From DATLXU01 sp035575515 (GTDB lineage Bacteria > Acidobacteriota > Blastocatellia > UBA7656): a stretch of DNA of 64,000 nt. How positions within the stretch are numbered: position 1 is the stretch's first letter; every line of letters starts with the position of its first letter. Both the position numbers and the translations under genes were made by a program. The stretch spans positions 1 to 64,000 of the forward strand of contig DATLXU010000136.1 in the NCBI GenBank assembly GCA_035575515.1. Reading direction: 5' to 3'. Positions 16,297 through 27,411 of this stretch are shown in pieces. A model generated the notes under the pieces. It saw nothing but the letters and a program-made list of their open reading frames with translations. It was not told the origin of the DNA and made no database searches.

Positions 16297-17561
16297 TCAG
16301 CATTGAGTATGGCGCTTCCAAGCGAGAGCAGGCTTGTTATAATCATTATAGTGCCGCCGCCGATGAATACCCAAATCAGGCTGACATCGGCAACTATGCC
16401 AGCGAGCAGAAAAGACAGTGGCTCAAGCCCCGCAACGGCGAACATCATCAGACTCATCACGCGCCCAAGCATTCGCGGGTCGGCTGTCTCCTGCATCCAC
16501 GAGAGTATCAAAATGTTTGCCAAGCCGCCTCCAAGTCCCATCAGGGCAAGCACTACAGCCGCCCAGATGACATGAGTGGCGAAACTGAGCATCGCAAGCC
16601 CAAGCCCTATCGTGAAAACGAGAGTAATGATTAACCTCCCGCGATGCTGTTTTATTCTTAATGAACCGGCGAGCAACATTCCTATTAACATCCCTGCGCC
16701 GAATGCGCCGAGCATCCATCCGAGTGCGCTCGCGCCTTCGTCGCCCCCGAATCTCTGCCTCGCCATGACGGCAAGGCCCACGGTCGAAGGACCGACAAAT
16801 GAAAACTCTATCACGGAGACGTAAATCAACAATGGCCACACTATCTTGTGGTTAAAGGCGTAGCGCAGCCCATCGCCTATGCTCTTGATCAATCCTTCCG
16901 GCGTGGCAGACCTTATCGCGCCAGCTTGCGCGTCTTCTGCCGTCTCTTCGCGCCTGCGCTGCCTCATCAGCCACAGCGTTATGGCCGACAGAACGAAAGT
17001 GATGGCGTCAATGCCGAATGCCGCCGTAAGACTGACTGAAGTAATGACGACCCCGGCAATCGGAGGACCTATTGACGCCATTAACCGCCTGGTTCCCCTG
17101 AGCAGCGCGTTTCCGGCGGGGAGATGGTCATTCATTATGAGCATTGGGATTGCCGACATGTATGCCGGGTAGAAGAAGGCTTCGACTGAGCCGAATATCG
17201 CGCTGAGTACGTAAAGGTGCCAGAGTTGAGTTACGTTCAGATAAACGATTAGCGTTATCAAAAGTGTAATGGCCGTGCGGAGAATATCAGAGCCGAGCAT
17301 CAGCGTGCGCGGCGGGAAGCGGTCGCCCACAGCGCCGCCTATAAGCTGAAACAAAGCCTGCGACGCTCCTGCGACCATCAGCACAGTCCCAAGCGCCACG
17401 CCTGACCCGCTTACGTGCTGCACGAGCCAGTATAAGGCGACTAAATAAAACTGATCGCCGAAAAGCGATATGCTCTGGCCGAGCCACAGCAATCGGAAAT
17501 CGCGCACGGCAAGCGGCTGCCATAATGGCAACCGCCGCACGCGCTCAACGGGAGCTTTCAC
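16293..17561 (-). CDS. MFS transporter (EntS/multidrug exporter-like)
   Basis: The product has 422 aa and about 12 hydrophobic segments. The N-terminal RDFRLLWLGQSISLFGDQFY and the loop GGAVGDRFPPRTLMLGSD (MFS motif A type) place it with EntS/MacA-like MFS exporters that pump siderophores or drugs. The start is GTG at 17561 with AGGAAGG about eight bases upstream. It is preceded by a heptad element and the 3' end of the sigma-54 activator gene. The substrate is not predictable. Confidence 0.88.
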   Translation of the reverse strand: MKAPVERVRRLPLWQPLAVRDFRLLWLGQSISLFGDQFYLVALYWLVQHVSGSGVALGTVLMVAGASQALFQLIGGAVGDRFPPRTLMLGSDILRTAITLLITLIVYLNVTQLWHLYVLSAIFGSVEAFFYPAYMSAIPMLIMNDHLPAGNALLRGTRRLMASIGPPIAGVVITSVSLTAAFGIDAITFVLSAITLWLMRQRRREETAEDAQAGAIRSATPEGLIKSIGDGLRYAFNHKIVWPLLIYVSVIEFSFVGPSTVGLAVMARQRFGGDEGASALGWMLGAFGAGMLIGMLLAGSLRIKQHRGRLIITLVFTIGLGLAMLSFATHVIWAAVVLALMGLGGGLANILILSWMQETADPRMLGRVMSLMMFAVAGLEPLSFLLAGIVADVSLIWVFIGGGTIMIITSLLSLGSAILNAD

Positions 17562-17648
17562 TCTCGCACCTTCCTATTAATTTGATTGTTACTGCATAAC
17601 ACCGCGATCCGATGCTCACATGCCAATGTGAAGGCCGCTATAGAATAC

Positions 17649-17797
17649 AAGTGAAACGTGAAAAGTGAAAAGCAAAAAAATGGCAGAGCGAGCCAGTATT
17701 TCATTGATTGTTCAAAAATACCTGATCAACCATTCGCAAACCATGCGGGGAGTTGGACGCAAAAATTTTCTTTACAACTTTTTCACTTTTCATTTTC

Positions 17798-17801
<4 letters not shown>
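17649..17801. repeat. heptad-repeat palindrome (element M)
   Basis: Left arm 17649-17680 has GTGAAAC, GTGAAAA, GTGAAAA words. Right arm 17766-17801 (CTTTTTCACTTTTCATTTTC) is complementary. The right arm touches the TAA stop of the sigma-54 activator (17800-17798). Confidence 0.6.
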
Positions 17802-20860
<3,059 letters not shown>

Positions 20861-21103
20861 GACAGGCCCATCGAACCGGGGCTATATTTTTTATGAATCT
20901 CAGGACAAGGCTCCCTTTGGCGCCGAATCAAATCCCACCTAAAGACGAAGGGATTCTATTGGCAGTTAATTACAAAGTCAAGCGTATCAATCTCCGCCAT
21001 CGAAAGATCATCCGTAACGCATTAATACAAGCTGGAAAGATGAGCGCGAACGCTTTTGCTCCAATCGCTGGATATACAGGTTAATAGCGGCACAGTTTGC
21101 GGC

Positions 21104-21119
21104 TGGCATATCTCTTGCA
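21104..21119 (+). promoter_or_regulatory. sigma-54 (-24/-12) promoter
   Basis: TGGCATATCTCTTGCA matches the consensus TGGCAC-N5-TTGCA with the invariant GG (21105-21106) and GC (21117-21118) exactly ten bases apart. Transcription would begin near 21130 and read the small gene at 21161. Its location about 250 bases from the start of the divergent sigma-54 activator supports it. Confidence 0.75.
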
Positions 21120-21160
21120 CTTTTCATTCGCGGATCATTTGGAATGGAGGAGAACGAACG

Positions 21161-21313
21161 ATGGGCATTTTTCAATTCTTGATATTTATCTTTTTCATAC
21201 TCGTCTATGTCGGAATAGTAGGGATGCTAATAGCTCGCCTTATGGGGCGCAACGCGGCGCACCTTTTTCACAAAGGCGGCGAACGCAAGTCAGAGCTTCC
21301 GCTAAGAGGGTAA
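21161..21313 (+). CDS. 50-aa single-span membrane protein
   Basis: ATG 21161 with GGAGGAG about ten bases upstream. Residues 4-25 (FQFLIFIFFILVYVGIVGML) form one transmembrane helix, followed by a basic tail ending ELPLRG. No family was recognised. It is the first gene downstream of the sigma-54 promoter and is followed four bases later by the 108-aa gene, so the two are very likely co-transcribed. It may be a small envelope-stress or regulatory peptide; this is speculation. Confidence 0.65.
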   Translation: MGIFQFLIFIFFILVYVGIVGMLIARLMGRNAAHLFHKGGERKSELPLRG

Positions 21314-21317
21314 GTCT

Positions 21318-21644
21318 ATGGAGATGGAATTAAAGAACATTTCAGAAGAGGACCAGATACTGATTCGCACTCAGAACAGCGAATATCGCTTTTCGGTAAC
21401 GGACCCGGAGGAGCGGCGCGGTCTGCTTTCGGGCGGTTCGCTTGGCGACCGACAGCGCGATGCCGTGCTTGTCGGCATGCTTGGAATTACGGACGGTCTG
21501 AAAAGCGATATTTCCAGCTTGAAGACGGGTGGCCGCGCTCTGTTTTACCTCAAATCAAATTACGGCGTTGAGCGATTGATTACCTCTGTCATCACCGGCA
21601 TCGCTCGCAAACAGGCGAGCGGAAACGAAAAGCGCGCGGCATAA
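21318..21644 (+). CDS. hypothetical 108-aa protein
   Basis: A soluble protein beginning MEMELKNISEEDQILIRTQNSEYRFSV (shortened), predicted to be mainly beta-strand at the start and helical at the end (VERLITSVITGIARKQ). No recognised domain. The opening resembles small acidobacterial proteins of unknown function that carry short strand-rich domains. It is second in the sigma-54-promoted set, four bases after the membrane peptide gene. The 3' end overlaps a strong GC hairpin. Confidence 0.7.
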   Translation: MEMELKNISEEDQILIRTQNSEYRFSVTDPEERRGLLSGGSLGDRQRDAVLVGMLGITDGLKSDISSLKTGGRALFYLKSNYGVERLITSVITGIARKQASGNEKRAA

Positions 21645-21662
21645 TCAATCTCCCGCGCGCTT
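21630..21662 (+). terminator. GC-rich hairpin at the end of the 108-aa gene
   Basis: AAGCGCGCGG (21630-21639) pairs perfectly with CCGCGCGCTT (21653-21662) across a 13-base loop that contains the TAA stop. Only a short A/T stretch follows, so it may be a partial terminator, attenuator or mRNA-stabilising hairpin. Confidence 0.4.
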
Positions 21663-21715
21663 AATTCCCTTGAACATTCTAAAGTCGCCAAATCTTATAC
21701 CGGAGGTGTGTTGAG

Positions 21716-21985
21716 ATGATTAAAGATAAAATGAAACGAACGCCCGCCAGCCGAGAAGAGAGCCTGACGACGCTCATGCGCGCAGCGGTCGAAGCGCGCA
21801 CAAGGCTGAAGCGAACGCGCGAACGGCTCCGCGAGCTTGAAGCGAAGCTGCGCGGCGCGCGGCCAGTGCCTGACGATTACGACCGCAAACGCAACGAAGC
21901 GTTGCAGGACTATATTGACGCGACGGGTAAGGCGCGGGTCGCTAGAACACGGTTAATCAAGCAACTCAAAGAACGCTCAGTCTGA
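21716..21985 (+). CDS. hypothetical 89-aa coiled-coil protein
   Basis: ATG 21716 follows a strong GGAGGTG site at 21702-21708. The protein is very basic and helical (RTRLKRTRERLRELEAKLRG), with a coiled coil from about residue 28 to 52. No known family. It could bind nucleic acid or associate with the neighbouring small proteins. Its place between the sigma-54-promoted pair and the SemiSWEET-like gene suggests one extended unit. Confidence 0.65.
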   Translation: MIKDKMKRTPASREESLTTLMRAAVEARTRLKRTRERLRELEAKLRGARPVPDDYDRKRNEALQDYIDATGKARVARTRLIKQLKERSV

Positions 21986-22006
21986 GAGCGCGAGGGGTTA
22001 TCTCTT

Positions 22007-22252
22007 GTGGAGTGGCTAGGCTGGACGGCAGCAATCATTCTCGTCGTAACTCTGTTCGCTCAGGTCAGAAAGAATCTCAAAGAAAAACGGCTCAAAGGCG
22101 TAAATCCCATGTTGTACTATGGGCAGGCCATTGCCTCGCTCTGTTTTACGATCTACAGCATAAGCATCGGCTCGATAATCTTTGTCATCACTAACAGTCT
22201 CGTGTTGCTGAGTGCTATGATAGGCATCTACCTCGTGCACCGTTACCGGTGA
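22007..22252 (+). CDS. SemiSWEET/PQ-loop-like three-helix membrane protein
   Basis: An 81-aa protein with three hydrophobic helices. The order GWTAAIILVVTLFAQVRKNLK, a polar loop, ASLCFTIYSIS and IIFVITNSLVLLSAMIGIYL follows bacterial SemiSWEET sugar transporters, which work as dimers. The hallmark PQ pair reads AQ here (FAQVRKN), so proline is missing. The start is GTG 22007 with GAGGGG upstream. The TGA stop overlaps the GTG start of the methyltransferase (GTGA), indicating coupling. Function as a sugar carrier is inferred from fold only. Confidence 0.65.
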   Translation: MEWLGWTAAIILVVTLFAQVRKNLKEKRLKGVNPMLYYGQAIASLCFTIYSISIGSIIFVITNSLVLLSAMIGIYLVHRYR

Positions 22253-23013
22253 AAGAAGATTCGCAAGATGAACGGCGTTCGCAACTGATCATGATAGACA
22301 ATCAATGGTACGACGAGCTTGGCGATGCGTGGTGGGATGAAGAAGGCGCGGTCGGTCCGCTGCATGAAATCAATCCCGCGCGCTTCGATTATTTCAAAAG
22401 TGTGCTCGGTCGCCTCGAAGGGTTGCAGGTTCTCGATGTCGGATGCGGCGGGGGGCTTTTAAGCGAATGCTTTGCCCGCGCGGGCGCGCAGGTTTCGGGC
22501 ATTGATCTTTCGCATTCATCGCTCGTCGCGGCTGCCCGCCACAGCCGCGCAAATGGTCTTTCGATTGATTACGTGAATGCGAGCGGCGGGCGATTGCCTT
22601 TTCTCGATTCATCTTTTGATGCTGTCGTTGCGGCAGATTTTCTCGAACACGTGTCAGACCTCAATTCGGTAATTGCAGAATGCGCCCGCCTGCTCAAGCC
22701 TTCTGGCATATTTCTCTACGACACAATCAACCGGACGCTGAAGGCGCGAGTCGTAGCAGTCTGGTTTATGGAACAAGTGCTCGGCGTTATACCCAGGCGC
22801 ACTCACGATCCTCGATTGTTCATCAAGCCTGCTGAGCTTCATCAAGCTATGGCGCGGCACGGGCTTGTGAATTGCGAGACTCACGGCCTCAGCCCCGCGC
22901 GAGGCAAGCTGGCCGCGTTCGTTTCTCTAATCAGGCGAGGTCGCACAGGTCCTTTCAGAATCACGGACGACACGGCGATCTCTTATGTAGGATACAGCCG
23001 AAAGATCGAATGA
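22249..23013 (+). CDS. UbiG-like SAM-dependent O-methyltransferase
   Basis: The product has 254 aa. Class I methyltransferase motif I is VLDVGCGGGLLSECFARAG, with acidic SGIDLS after it and DAVVAADFLEHVSDL as motif II. The N-terminal WYDELGDAWWDEEGAVGPLH and the LFIKPAELHQAMARHGL segment are typical of UbiG-type 3-O-methyltransferases of quinone synthesis. With the next two genes it may modify an isoprenoid quinone or an aromatic polyketide. The ATGA overlap with the next gene shows tight coupling. Confidence 0.85.
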   Translation: MKEDSQDERRSQLIMIDNQWYDELGDAWWDEEGAVGPLHEINPARFDYFKSVLGRLEGLQVLDVGCGGGLLSECFARAGAQVSGIDLSHSSLVAAARHSRANGLSIDYVNASGGRLPFLDSSFDAVVAADFLEHVSDLNSVIAECARLLKPSGIFLYDTINRTLKARVVAVWFMEQVLGVIPRRTHDPRLFIKPAELHQAMARHGLVNCETHGLSPARGKLAAFVSLIRRGRTGPFRITDDTAISYVGYSRKIE

Positions 23014-23723
23014 TGCTCACGCCAGAAAGACTTTATGAAGAAGAACTGCTCGATGCGGGAGCGGGCACGGATGAGGACGTCAGGCGGAACCTCAAAGACC
23101 TGCGCCGCGTCAATCGCTATCTCGGCGGAACAAAGACCGTTCTTCGCGCGCTCTCTTCAATCATCGAGCGAGAGAAGATAGAAGAGTTGTCGTTGCTCGA
23201 TGTGGGAACAGGCTCGGCAGACATACCGACGGCTGTGGTCGAGTGGTGCGGGGCGCGCGGCATCGAGTCATTCATAGCCGCCCTTGACATAAGCGAGCGC
23301 AACCTGAGAATCGCGCGAACGAGGTTGGGCATAAGCTCTGAAGTAAAATTAATCCGCGCTGACTCGTTAAAGCTGCCGTTTGGTGACCGCAGCTTTGATT
23401 TCATGACGGCTTCGCTCTTCATGCATCACTTTCGCGATGAAGACGTAGTGCGTTTGCTTCGAGACTTCGCTCGCGTGGCTCGTCGCGCGATTATAATAAA
23501 TGATCTTGTGCGCAATCTGATTCCTTATTACTTTGCGAAGCTGACGGGACCGCTACTTGCGACAAGCTTTTTGACTCGCAACGATGGACCTGTGTCTGTG
23601 CTGCGAGGCTTCACGGCTGATGAGTTAAAACAACTAGCTGAGCGCGCAGGCTTGCGACGCTTCACCGTGCGGCGCGTGTTTCCTTATCGTTTGCTCTTGA
23701 TTGCAGAAAACAGTAGGCAGTAG
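23010..23723 (+). CDS. SAM-dependent methyltransferase
   Basis: The product has 237 aa from ATG 23010, which overlaps the UbiG-like stop (ATGA). Motif I is LLDVGTGSADIPTAVVEW, then AALDIS, and DFMTASLFMHHFRDEDVVR. This resembles methyltransferases found beside type III polyketide synthases and FAD reductases in soil bacteria. No polyketide synthase is in the window. The last codons and the TAG stop (SRQ-stop) are supplied by the heptad element that begins at 23707. Confidence 0.82.
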   Translation: MMLTPERLYEEELLDAGAGTDEDVRRNLKDLRRVNRYLGGTKTVLRALSSIIEREKIEELSLLDVGTGSADIPTAVVEWCGARGIESFIAALDISERNLRIARTRLGISSEVKLIRADSLKLPFGDRSFDFMTASLFMHHFRDEDVVRLLRDFARVARRAIIINDLVRNLIPYYFAKLTGPLLATSFLTRNDGPVSVLRGFTADELKQLAERAGLRRFTVRRVFPYRLLLIAENSRQ

Positions 23724-23823
23724 GCTGAATGGAGATTGCCTTGAAAATGGCTTCCAGAGCCTGTTTCAAGCCATTCGGCTTTTCCTAACTGCTTACTGCC
23801 TGCTGCCCACGGCCTACTGTTTT
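23707..23823. repeat. heptad-repeat palindrome with core hairpin (element C)
   Basis: Left arm 23707-23725 (CAGTAGGCAGTAGGC) and right arm 23787-23823 (TACTGCCTGCTGCCC and flanks) are complementary. The core hairpin 23738-23772 (GCCTTGAAAATGGCTT...AGCCTGTTTCAAGCC) matches elements A and B. It provides the stop of the upstream gene and ends next to ATG 23824 of the flavoprotein gene. Confidence 0.78.
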
Positions 23824-24987
23824 ATGAGCGATCACGATGTAATTATAATCGGCGGCGGGCCTGCCGGTTCGTCGGCTGCGACAAGGCTGGCCGAAGCTGG
23901 CCTTCGCGTGCTCTTGCTCGAAGAGAAGCGCATGCCGCGCGGCAAGCTTTGCGGGGAATACATCACGCCGGAATGTTTCCCGACGCTTCACAGGCTCAAA
24001 GTGATGGAGCGGATCGTTGAGGCAGGAGCGCAGAAGATTACGCGGCTGAGCCTCGTCGTTTCAAAAGACAGGATTGTTCAAACTCCAATCTCAAAAATGT
24101 CTGATGTCGCAGAGTATGCTTTGAGCCTGAGCCGCGCGCGATTCGATCATCTGTTGTTTGAAAGAGCGCGCGAGGTCGGCGCGAGTTGTCTGGAGTCAAT
24201 CGCGGTGAAGCAATGCGTATTTGAGAACGGAGCGGCGATTGGGGTTGAAGCTCTGTCGCTTGAAGATGGCAATCCGGTTCGATTCGATGCGCCTCTGATA
24301 GTCGACGCATCGGGCCGAAACTCGCGATTGACTGTTCGCCGGGACGAGCGAGCCGTGGGGCGACGAGGCTCGCGGCTCTACGCGCTAAAGGCTCATCTCT
24401 CTGGCGTTGAGGGAGTCAAAGAACAGGTTGAACTCTATTTTTTCAGCCAAGGTTATGGAGGACTCTCGCTTGTCGAAGATGGGCTGGTGAACCTGTGCTT
24501 CATTGCAAGTGAAAGCACGGTGAGAGAGCTTCACGGCGACGCCCAAAAAATTATGGGGCAGACAGTTATGACAAACAGCCTTGCGCGCGAACGGTTGCAT
24601 AGCGCCGAGGTCGCGGGCAAGTGGTTCAGCGTCGGGCCGCTCGCGTTTGGGCGAAGGCGGCTCTCACAAGATGGCATAATCGCGATTGGAGATGCTTCGG
24701 GGATGATTGATCCGTTCACCGGCACGGGGATTCAAATTGCGTTGCGAAGCGGCGAGATTGCCGCCGAAGCAATCATCGAATCCTTCAGTCAAAAGGCGAT
24801 GCGACTTCGAGAAGAGGTGCTGGCTCGATACAAAGCGGGCTATGAGCGCGAGTTCGGAAAGCGTATGCAGGTCGCGGGCCTGCTTCGGCGCGTGGTCTTT
24901 TCGCCGCGCGTTGCGCGCGTCATCGCAGGCGTTATGTCTCGGTCGCCACGCCTGACTCAAATGATGCTGCGGGCAACGCGGAAGTGA
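23824..24987 (+). CDS. geranylgeranyl reductase-family FAD-dependent oxidoreductase
   Basis: The product has 387 aa. The dinucleotide-binding motif VIIIGGGPAGSSAATRLAEAG is at the start, and IIAIGDASGMIDPFTGTGIQ is the second FAD contact. The CGEYITPECFPTL segment is typical of geranylgeranyl reductase/FixC-like enzymes that saturate prenyl chains or hydroxylate aromatic rings. ATG 23824 (MSDHDVIIIGG) is chosen over an extension through the repeat. It is third in a row with two methyltransferases, suggesting tailoring of a quinone, prenyl lipid or polyketide. Confidence 0.88.
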   Translation: MSDHDVIIIGGGPAGSSAATRLAEAGLRVLLLEEKRMPRGKLCGEYITPECFPTLHRLKVMERIVEAGAQKITRLSLVVSKDRIVQTPISKMSDVAEYALSLSRARFDHLLFERAREVGASCLESIAVKQCVFENGAAIGVEALSLEDGNPVRFDAPLIVDASGRNSRLTVRRDERAVGRRGSRLYALKAHLSGVEGVKEQVELYFFSQGYGGLSLVEDGLVNLCFIASESTVRELHGDAQKIMGQTVMTNSLARERLHSAEVAGKWFSVGPLAFGRRRLSQDGIIAIGDASGMIDPFTGTGIQIALRSGEIAAEAIIESFSQKAMRLREEVLARYKAGYEREFGKRMQVAGLLRRVVFSPRVARVIAGVMSRSPRLTQMMLRATRK

Positions 24988-25030
24988 AAGGCGAATAGTG
25001 AAGAAGGGAAGAGATCGTATTCACACTTTC
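24982..25030. repeat. weak heptad-type repeat after the flavoprotein gene
   Basis: AAGTGAAAGGCGAATAGTGAA at 24982-25002 is partly complementary to TATTCACACTTTC at 25018-25030. The TGA stop of the flavoprotein gene lies inside the first word. The arms are short, so this is less certain than the other elements. Confidence 0.35.
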
Positions 25031-25158
25031 TGCAGATGACTTTTCCTGATGCGCTATACACTCTTAATTTTCTATCCACATTTTGGAACTTTTCGCCCGC
25101 CCGCGCGTGCTTGAAGGCGGAACAAATCTTTTCCCGCAAAACTCCAGGAGGTGCGCAG

Positions 25159-26187
25159 ATGCTTAGACGTTTTTATTTAATCACATCGCTTGCGACGGCG
25201 CTTGCCGTTGGCTTAGTGGTCGCACACGGCGAGACGGCCCAGAAGGACAAGCAGAAGGAAAAGGAAAAGACCGAAGAGAAGGAGAAGGATAAAGAGAAAC
25301 CATTTTTCGTCTATGGCGATGGGCCGCGGGTCTTCGCCATAAACTCTATGTTCGGGGAAGGCAGCTATCTCGGTGTATTTCTTGAAGACGTGACGCCCGA
25401 ACGCATGAAGGAATTGGGGCTTTCGGAAGAGCGCGGCGCGGTCATAATGAAAGTTGTCAAAGGCAGCCCAGCCGAGCGTGCAGGGTTGAAAGAGAATGAC
25501 GTCGTGGTCTCTTACAACGGGCGGAGAATTGACAGCGTGCGCGAGTTTCAGCGATTGCTCTCGGAAACTCCTGCGGGCCGCAACGTGACCATCGAAGTCA
25601 TTCGCGGGGGAAGCCATCAAACAGTTGCGGCGACCTTGAGCAAGAACACGCCGAGCACGACTTGGATCAGGCCCGAGTTCAACGATGAGTTCTGGAAGAA
25701 GAACGAAGAAGCGTTGAAGAGAGCCGAAGAAGCCAGGAAGCTGTCGGAAGAGAAGATGAAAGAGCTTCAGGAAAAGTGGAAAAAGAACCCGCCTGATTTC
25801 GGCAGCTTCGCTTTCGACGCGCCGGGCCGCTACATGTTCTTCAGCGGCAAGCGCATGGGCATAGGCGTTGAATCGCTGACACCGCAACTGGCCGAGTTCT
25901 TCGGAGTGAAGGATGGCAAAGGCGTTCTCGTGACCGAAGTCGAAGAGAACAGCCCGGCTGCCAAAGCTGGAGTCAAAGCGGGCGACGTGATAACTGCGAT
26001 TGATAACGAGCCGGTTGATAGCGTTCGCTCACTGATGAGCGCGATGTCGAAAAAACAGGAGGGCACGGTAACTCTTTCGGTGCTACGCAACCGCGCCGAG
26101 CAAACCTTCACGCTCACAATTGAAAAGCGCGAAGTGCCGCGCGCGCCGCGCGCAAGGTTGAGCGCCCGCGCTGGAGCTTTTATTTAG
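25159..26187 (+). CDS. secreted protein with two PDZ domains
   Basis: The product has 342 aa from ATG 25159, with AGGAGGTG six bases upstream. A signal peptide (about 1-24) is followed by a lysine/glutamate-rich linker (QKDKQKEKEKTEEKEKDKEK). PDZ 1 (about 65-155, SYLGVFLEDVTPERM, GSPAERAGLKENDVVV), a charged coiled coil (about 175-205) and PDZ 2 (about 230-325, MGIGVESLTPQLAEFFG, NSPAAKAGVKAGDVI) follow. There is no protease domain, so it is likely a periplasmic adaptor that binds protein C-termini. A strong terminator follows. Confidence 0.88.
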   Translation: MLRRFYLITSLATALAVGLVVAHGETAQKDKQKEKEKTEEKEKDKEKPFFVYGDGPRVFAINSMFGEGSYLGVFLEDVTPERMKELGLSEERGAVIMKVVKGSPAERAGLKENDVVVSYNGRRIDSVREFQRLLSETPAGRNVTIEVIRGGSHQTVAATLSKNTPSTTWIRPEFNDEFWKKNEEALKRAEEARKLSEEKMKELQEKWKKNPPDFGSFAFDAPGRYMFFSGKRMGIGVESLTPQLAEFFGVKDGKGVLVTEVEENSPAAKAGVKAGDVITAIDNEPVDSVRSLMSAMSKKQEGTVTLSVLRNRAEQTFTLTIEKREVPRAPRARLSARAGAFI

Positions 26188-26213
26188 ATTTTTAGATCAG
26201 TCTGCTTCCATCG

Positions 26214-26248
26214 GGGAGGCGCGGACTAGCGCCTCCCTTTTTTCTTTT
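26214..26248 (+). terminator. intrinsic terminator of the PDZ protein gene
   Basis: A nine-base perfect stem, GGGAGGCGC (26214-26222) with GCGCCTCCC (26229-26237) and a six-base loop, followed by TTTTTTCTTTT. This is a textbook rho-independent terminator. Confidence 0.9.
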
Positions 26249-26279
26249 CAGGCGACTGCTTGAGGATAGCGAGAGCGAG

Positions 26280-26310
26280 GATTTGAAATATGAGATTTGA
26301 GATTTGAAAT
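26280..26310. repeat. single-arm heptad run GATTTGA (element O)
   Basis: Four consecutive 7-base words (GATTTGA, AATATGA, GATTTGA, GATTTGA) without an evident complementary arm nearby. Same style as the palindromic elements elsewhere in the window. Confidence 0.45.
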
Positions 26311-26369
26311 AAACGGGGATTGCCTCAATTCTCGCGCGAGGATAACATTACTCATCGCGCGTTAATCTT

Positions 26370-27398
26370 ATGTCACCTAAAACGAAATTTCAGCTCGCGT
26401 TGAGCGCGGTCGCCGCCCTCATAGCCTTCGGCACCATCGGCTATAAAATTATTCTCGGCCTCGACTGGTTCGATTGCTTCTACTTCACGATAATCACGCT
26501 GACGACGATAGGCTATAACGAAGCGCCGAACATGACAGAGCCTGCGCGCTACTTCACGGCAGTTCTCGTGATAAGCGGCGTTGGAACGATTGGCTACGCT
26601 CTTTCAGTCGCCGCGCGCTCCGTGCTAGAGTTCGAGCTAGTTGCCACTTTTGGAAAGCGAAGAATGTACAAGGACATCAGCAAGCTCACAAATCATTTCA
26701 TAGTATGCGGCGCTGGTCGCATAGGCTCGCGCGTCATTCGCGAGATTGCGCGCAGCGGTCAGGAGTTCGTCGTCATTGAAGGCAATGAGGCCATTGCCGA
26801 TAGGCTGCTCTCGCAAGGCAATCTGGTTTTGATGGGCGACGCGACTGACGATGACGTTTTAATAGCTGCGGGAGTCGAGCGCGCGCGCGGACTTGTGTGC
26901 GCGCTTTCGTCCGACCCTGATAATCTTTATGTCACACTGACGGCGCGCGATTTGAATAAAGACCTGATGATAGTTGCTCGCGCAAACGACGAATCGGCAG
27001 TCAACCGCTTGCTCAAGGCAGGCGCCAATAAAGTTGTCTCGCCTGCAATCACCGGCTCGAATCAGATGGCGCAGATGCTCCTCAGGCCTGCGGTGGCGGA
27101 TTTCATCGAGCTTGCGACAATGACCGAAAAGCTTGAGCTTGAGATAGAGCAGATTGAGATCAGCGAAGACTCACCCTTCATTGGTTCCGCGCTCAAGGAT
27201 ACAGGCATCCGCGCCAGCCTCGACGTTATGGTGATAGCTATCCGTCGCGCCGACGGCAAGATGATTTTCAATCCTGCGGCTGACACCTTGATTGAAAAGC
27301 AGGATGCGCTCGTAGTAATCGGAAGTCACGAAAGCCTCGAAGGGCTTGAGAAGATGGCCAACTCCGCGAGCCAGTCGGTGAGGCTGCACCGCCATTGA
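26370..27398 (+). CDS. potassium channel with RCK (TrkA-N/TrkA-C) domains
   Basis: The product has 342 aa. Two membrane helices flank a pore loop (FYFTIITLTTIGYNEAPN). Then come an RCK/TrkA-N Rossmann domain (HFIVCGAGRIGSRVIREIA, VVIEGNEAIADRLL, LMGDATDDDVL) and a TrkA-C domain (about 255-335). The layout is that of MthK-like ligand-gated K+ channels. The selectivity filter reads TIGYN instead of the usual TVGYG, which may alter ion selectivity. It lies 13 bases before the glycosyltransferase gene and is probably co-transcribed with it. Confidence 0.88.
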   Translation: MSPKTKFQLALSAVAALIAFGTIGYKIILGLDWFDCFYFTIITLTTIGYNEAPNMTEPARYFTAVLVISGVGTIGYALSVAARSVLEFELVATFGKRRMYKDISKLTNHFIVCGAGRIGSRVIREIARSGQEFVVIEGNEAIADRLLSQGNLVLMGDATDDDVLIAAGVERARGLVCALSSDPDNLYVTLTARDLNKDLMIVARANDESAVNRLLKAGANKVVSPAITGSNQMAQMLLRPAVADFIELATMTEKLELEIEQIEISEDSPFIGSALKDTGIRASLDVMVIAIRRADGKMIFNPAADTLIEKQDALVVIGSHESLEGLEKMANSASQSVRLHRH

Positions 27399-27411
27399 CC
27401 CTCGATCTCGA

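Noticed and set aside
23701..23823. N-terminal extension of the flavoprotein with LTAYCLLPTAYC
   Set aside because: This is translated repeat element C; the FAD-binding start is at ATG 23824.
25036..25158. N-terminal extension of the PDZ protein
   Set aside because: AGGAGGTG and a signal peptide mark ATG 25159.
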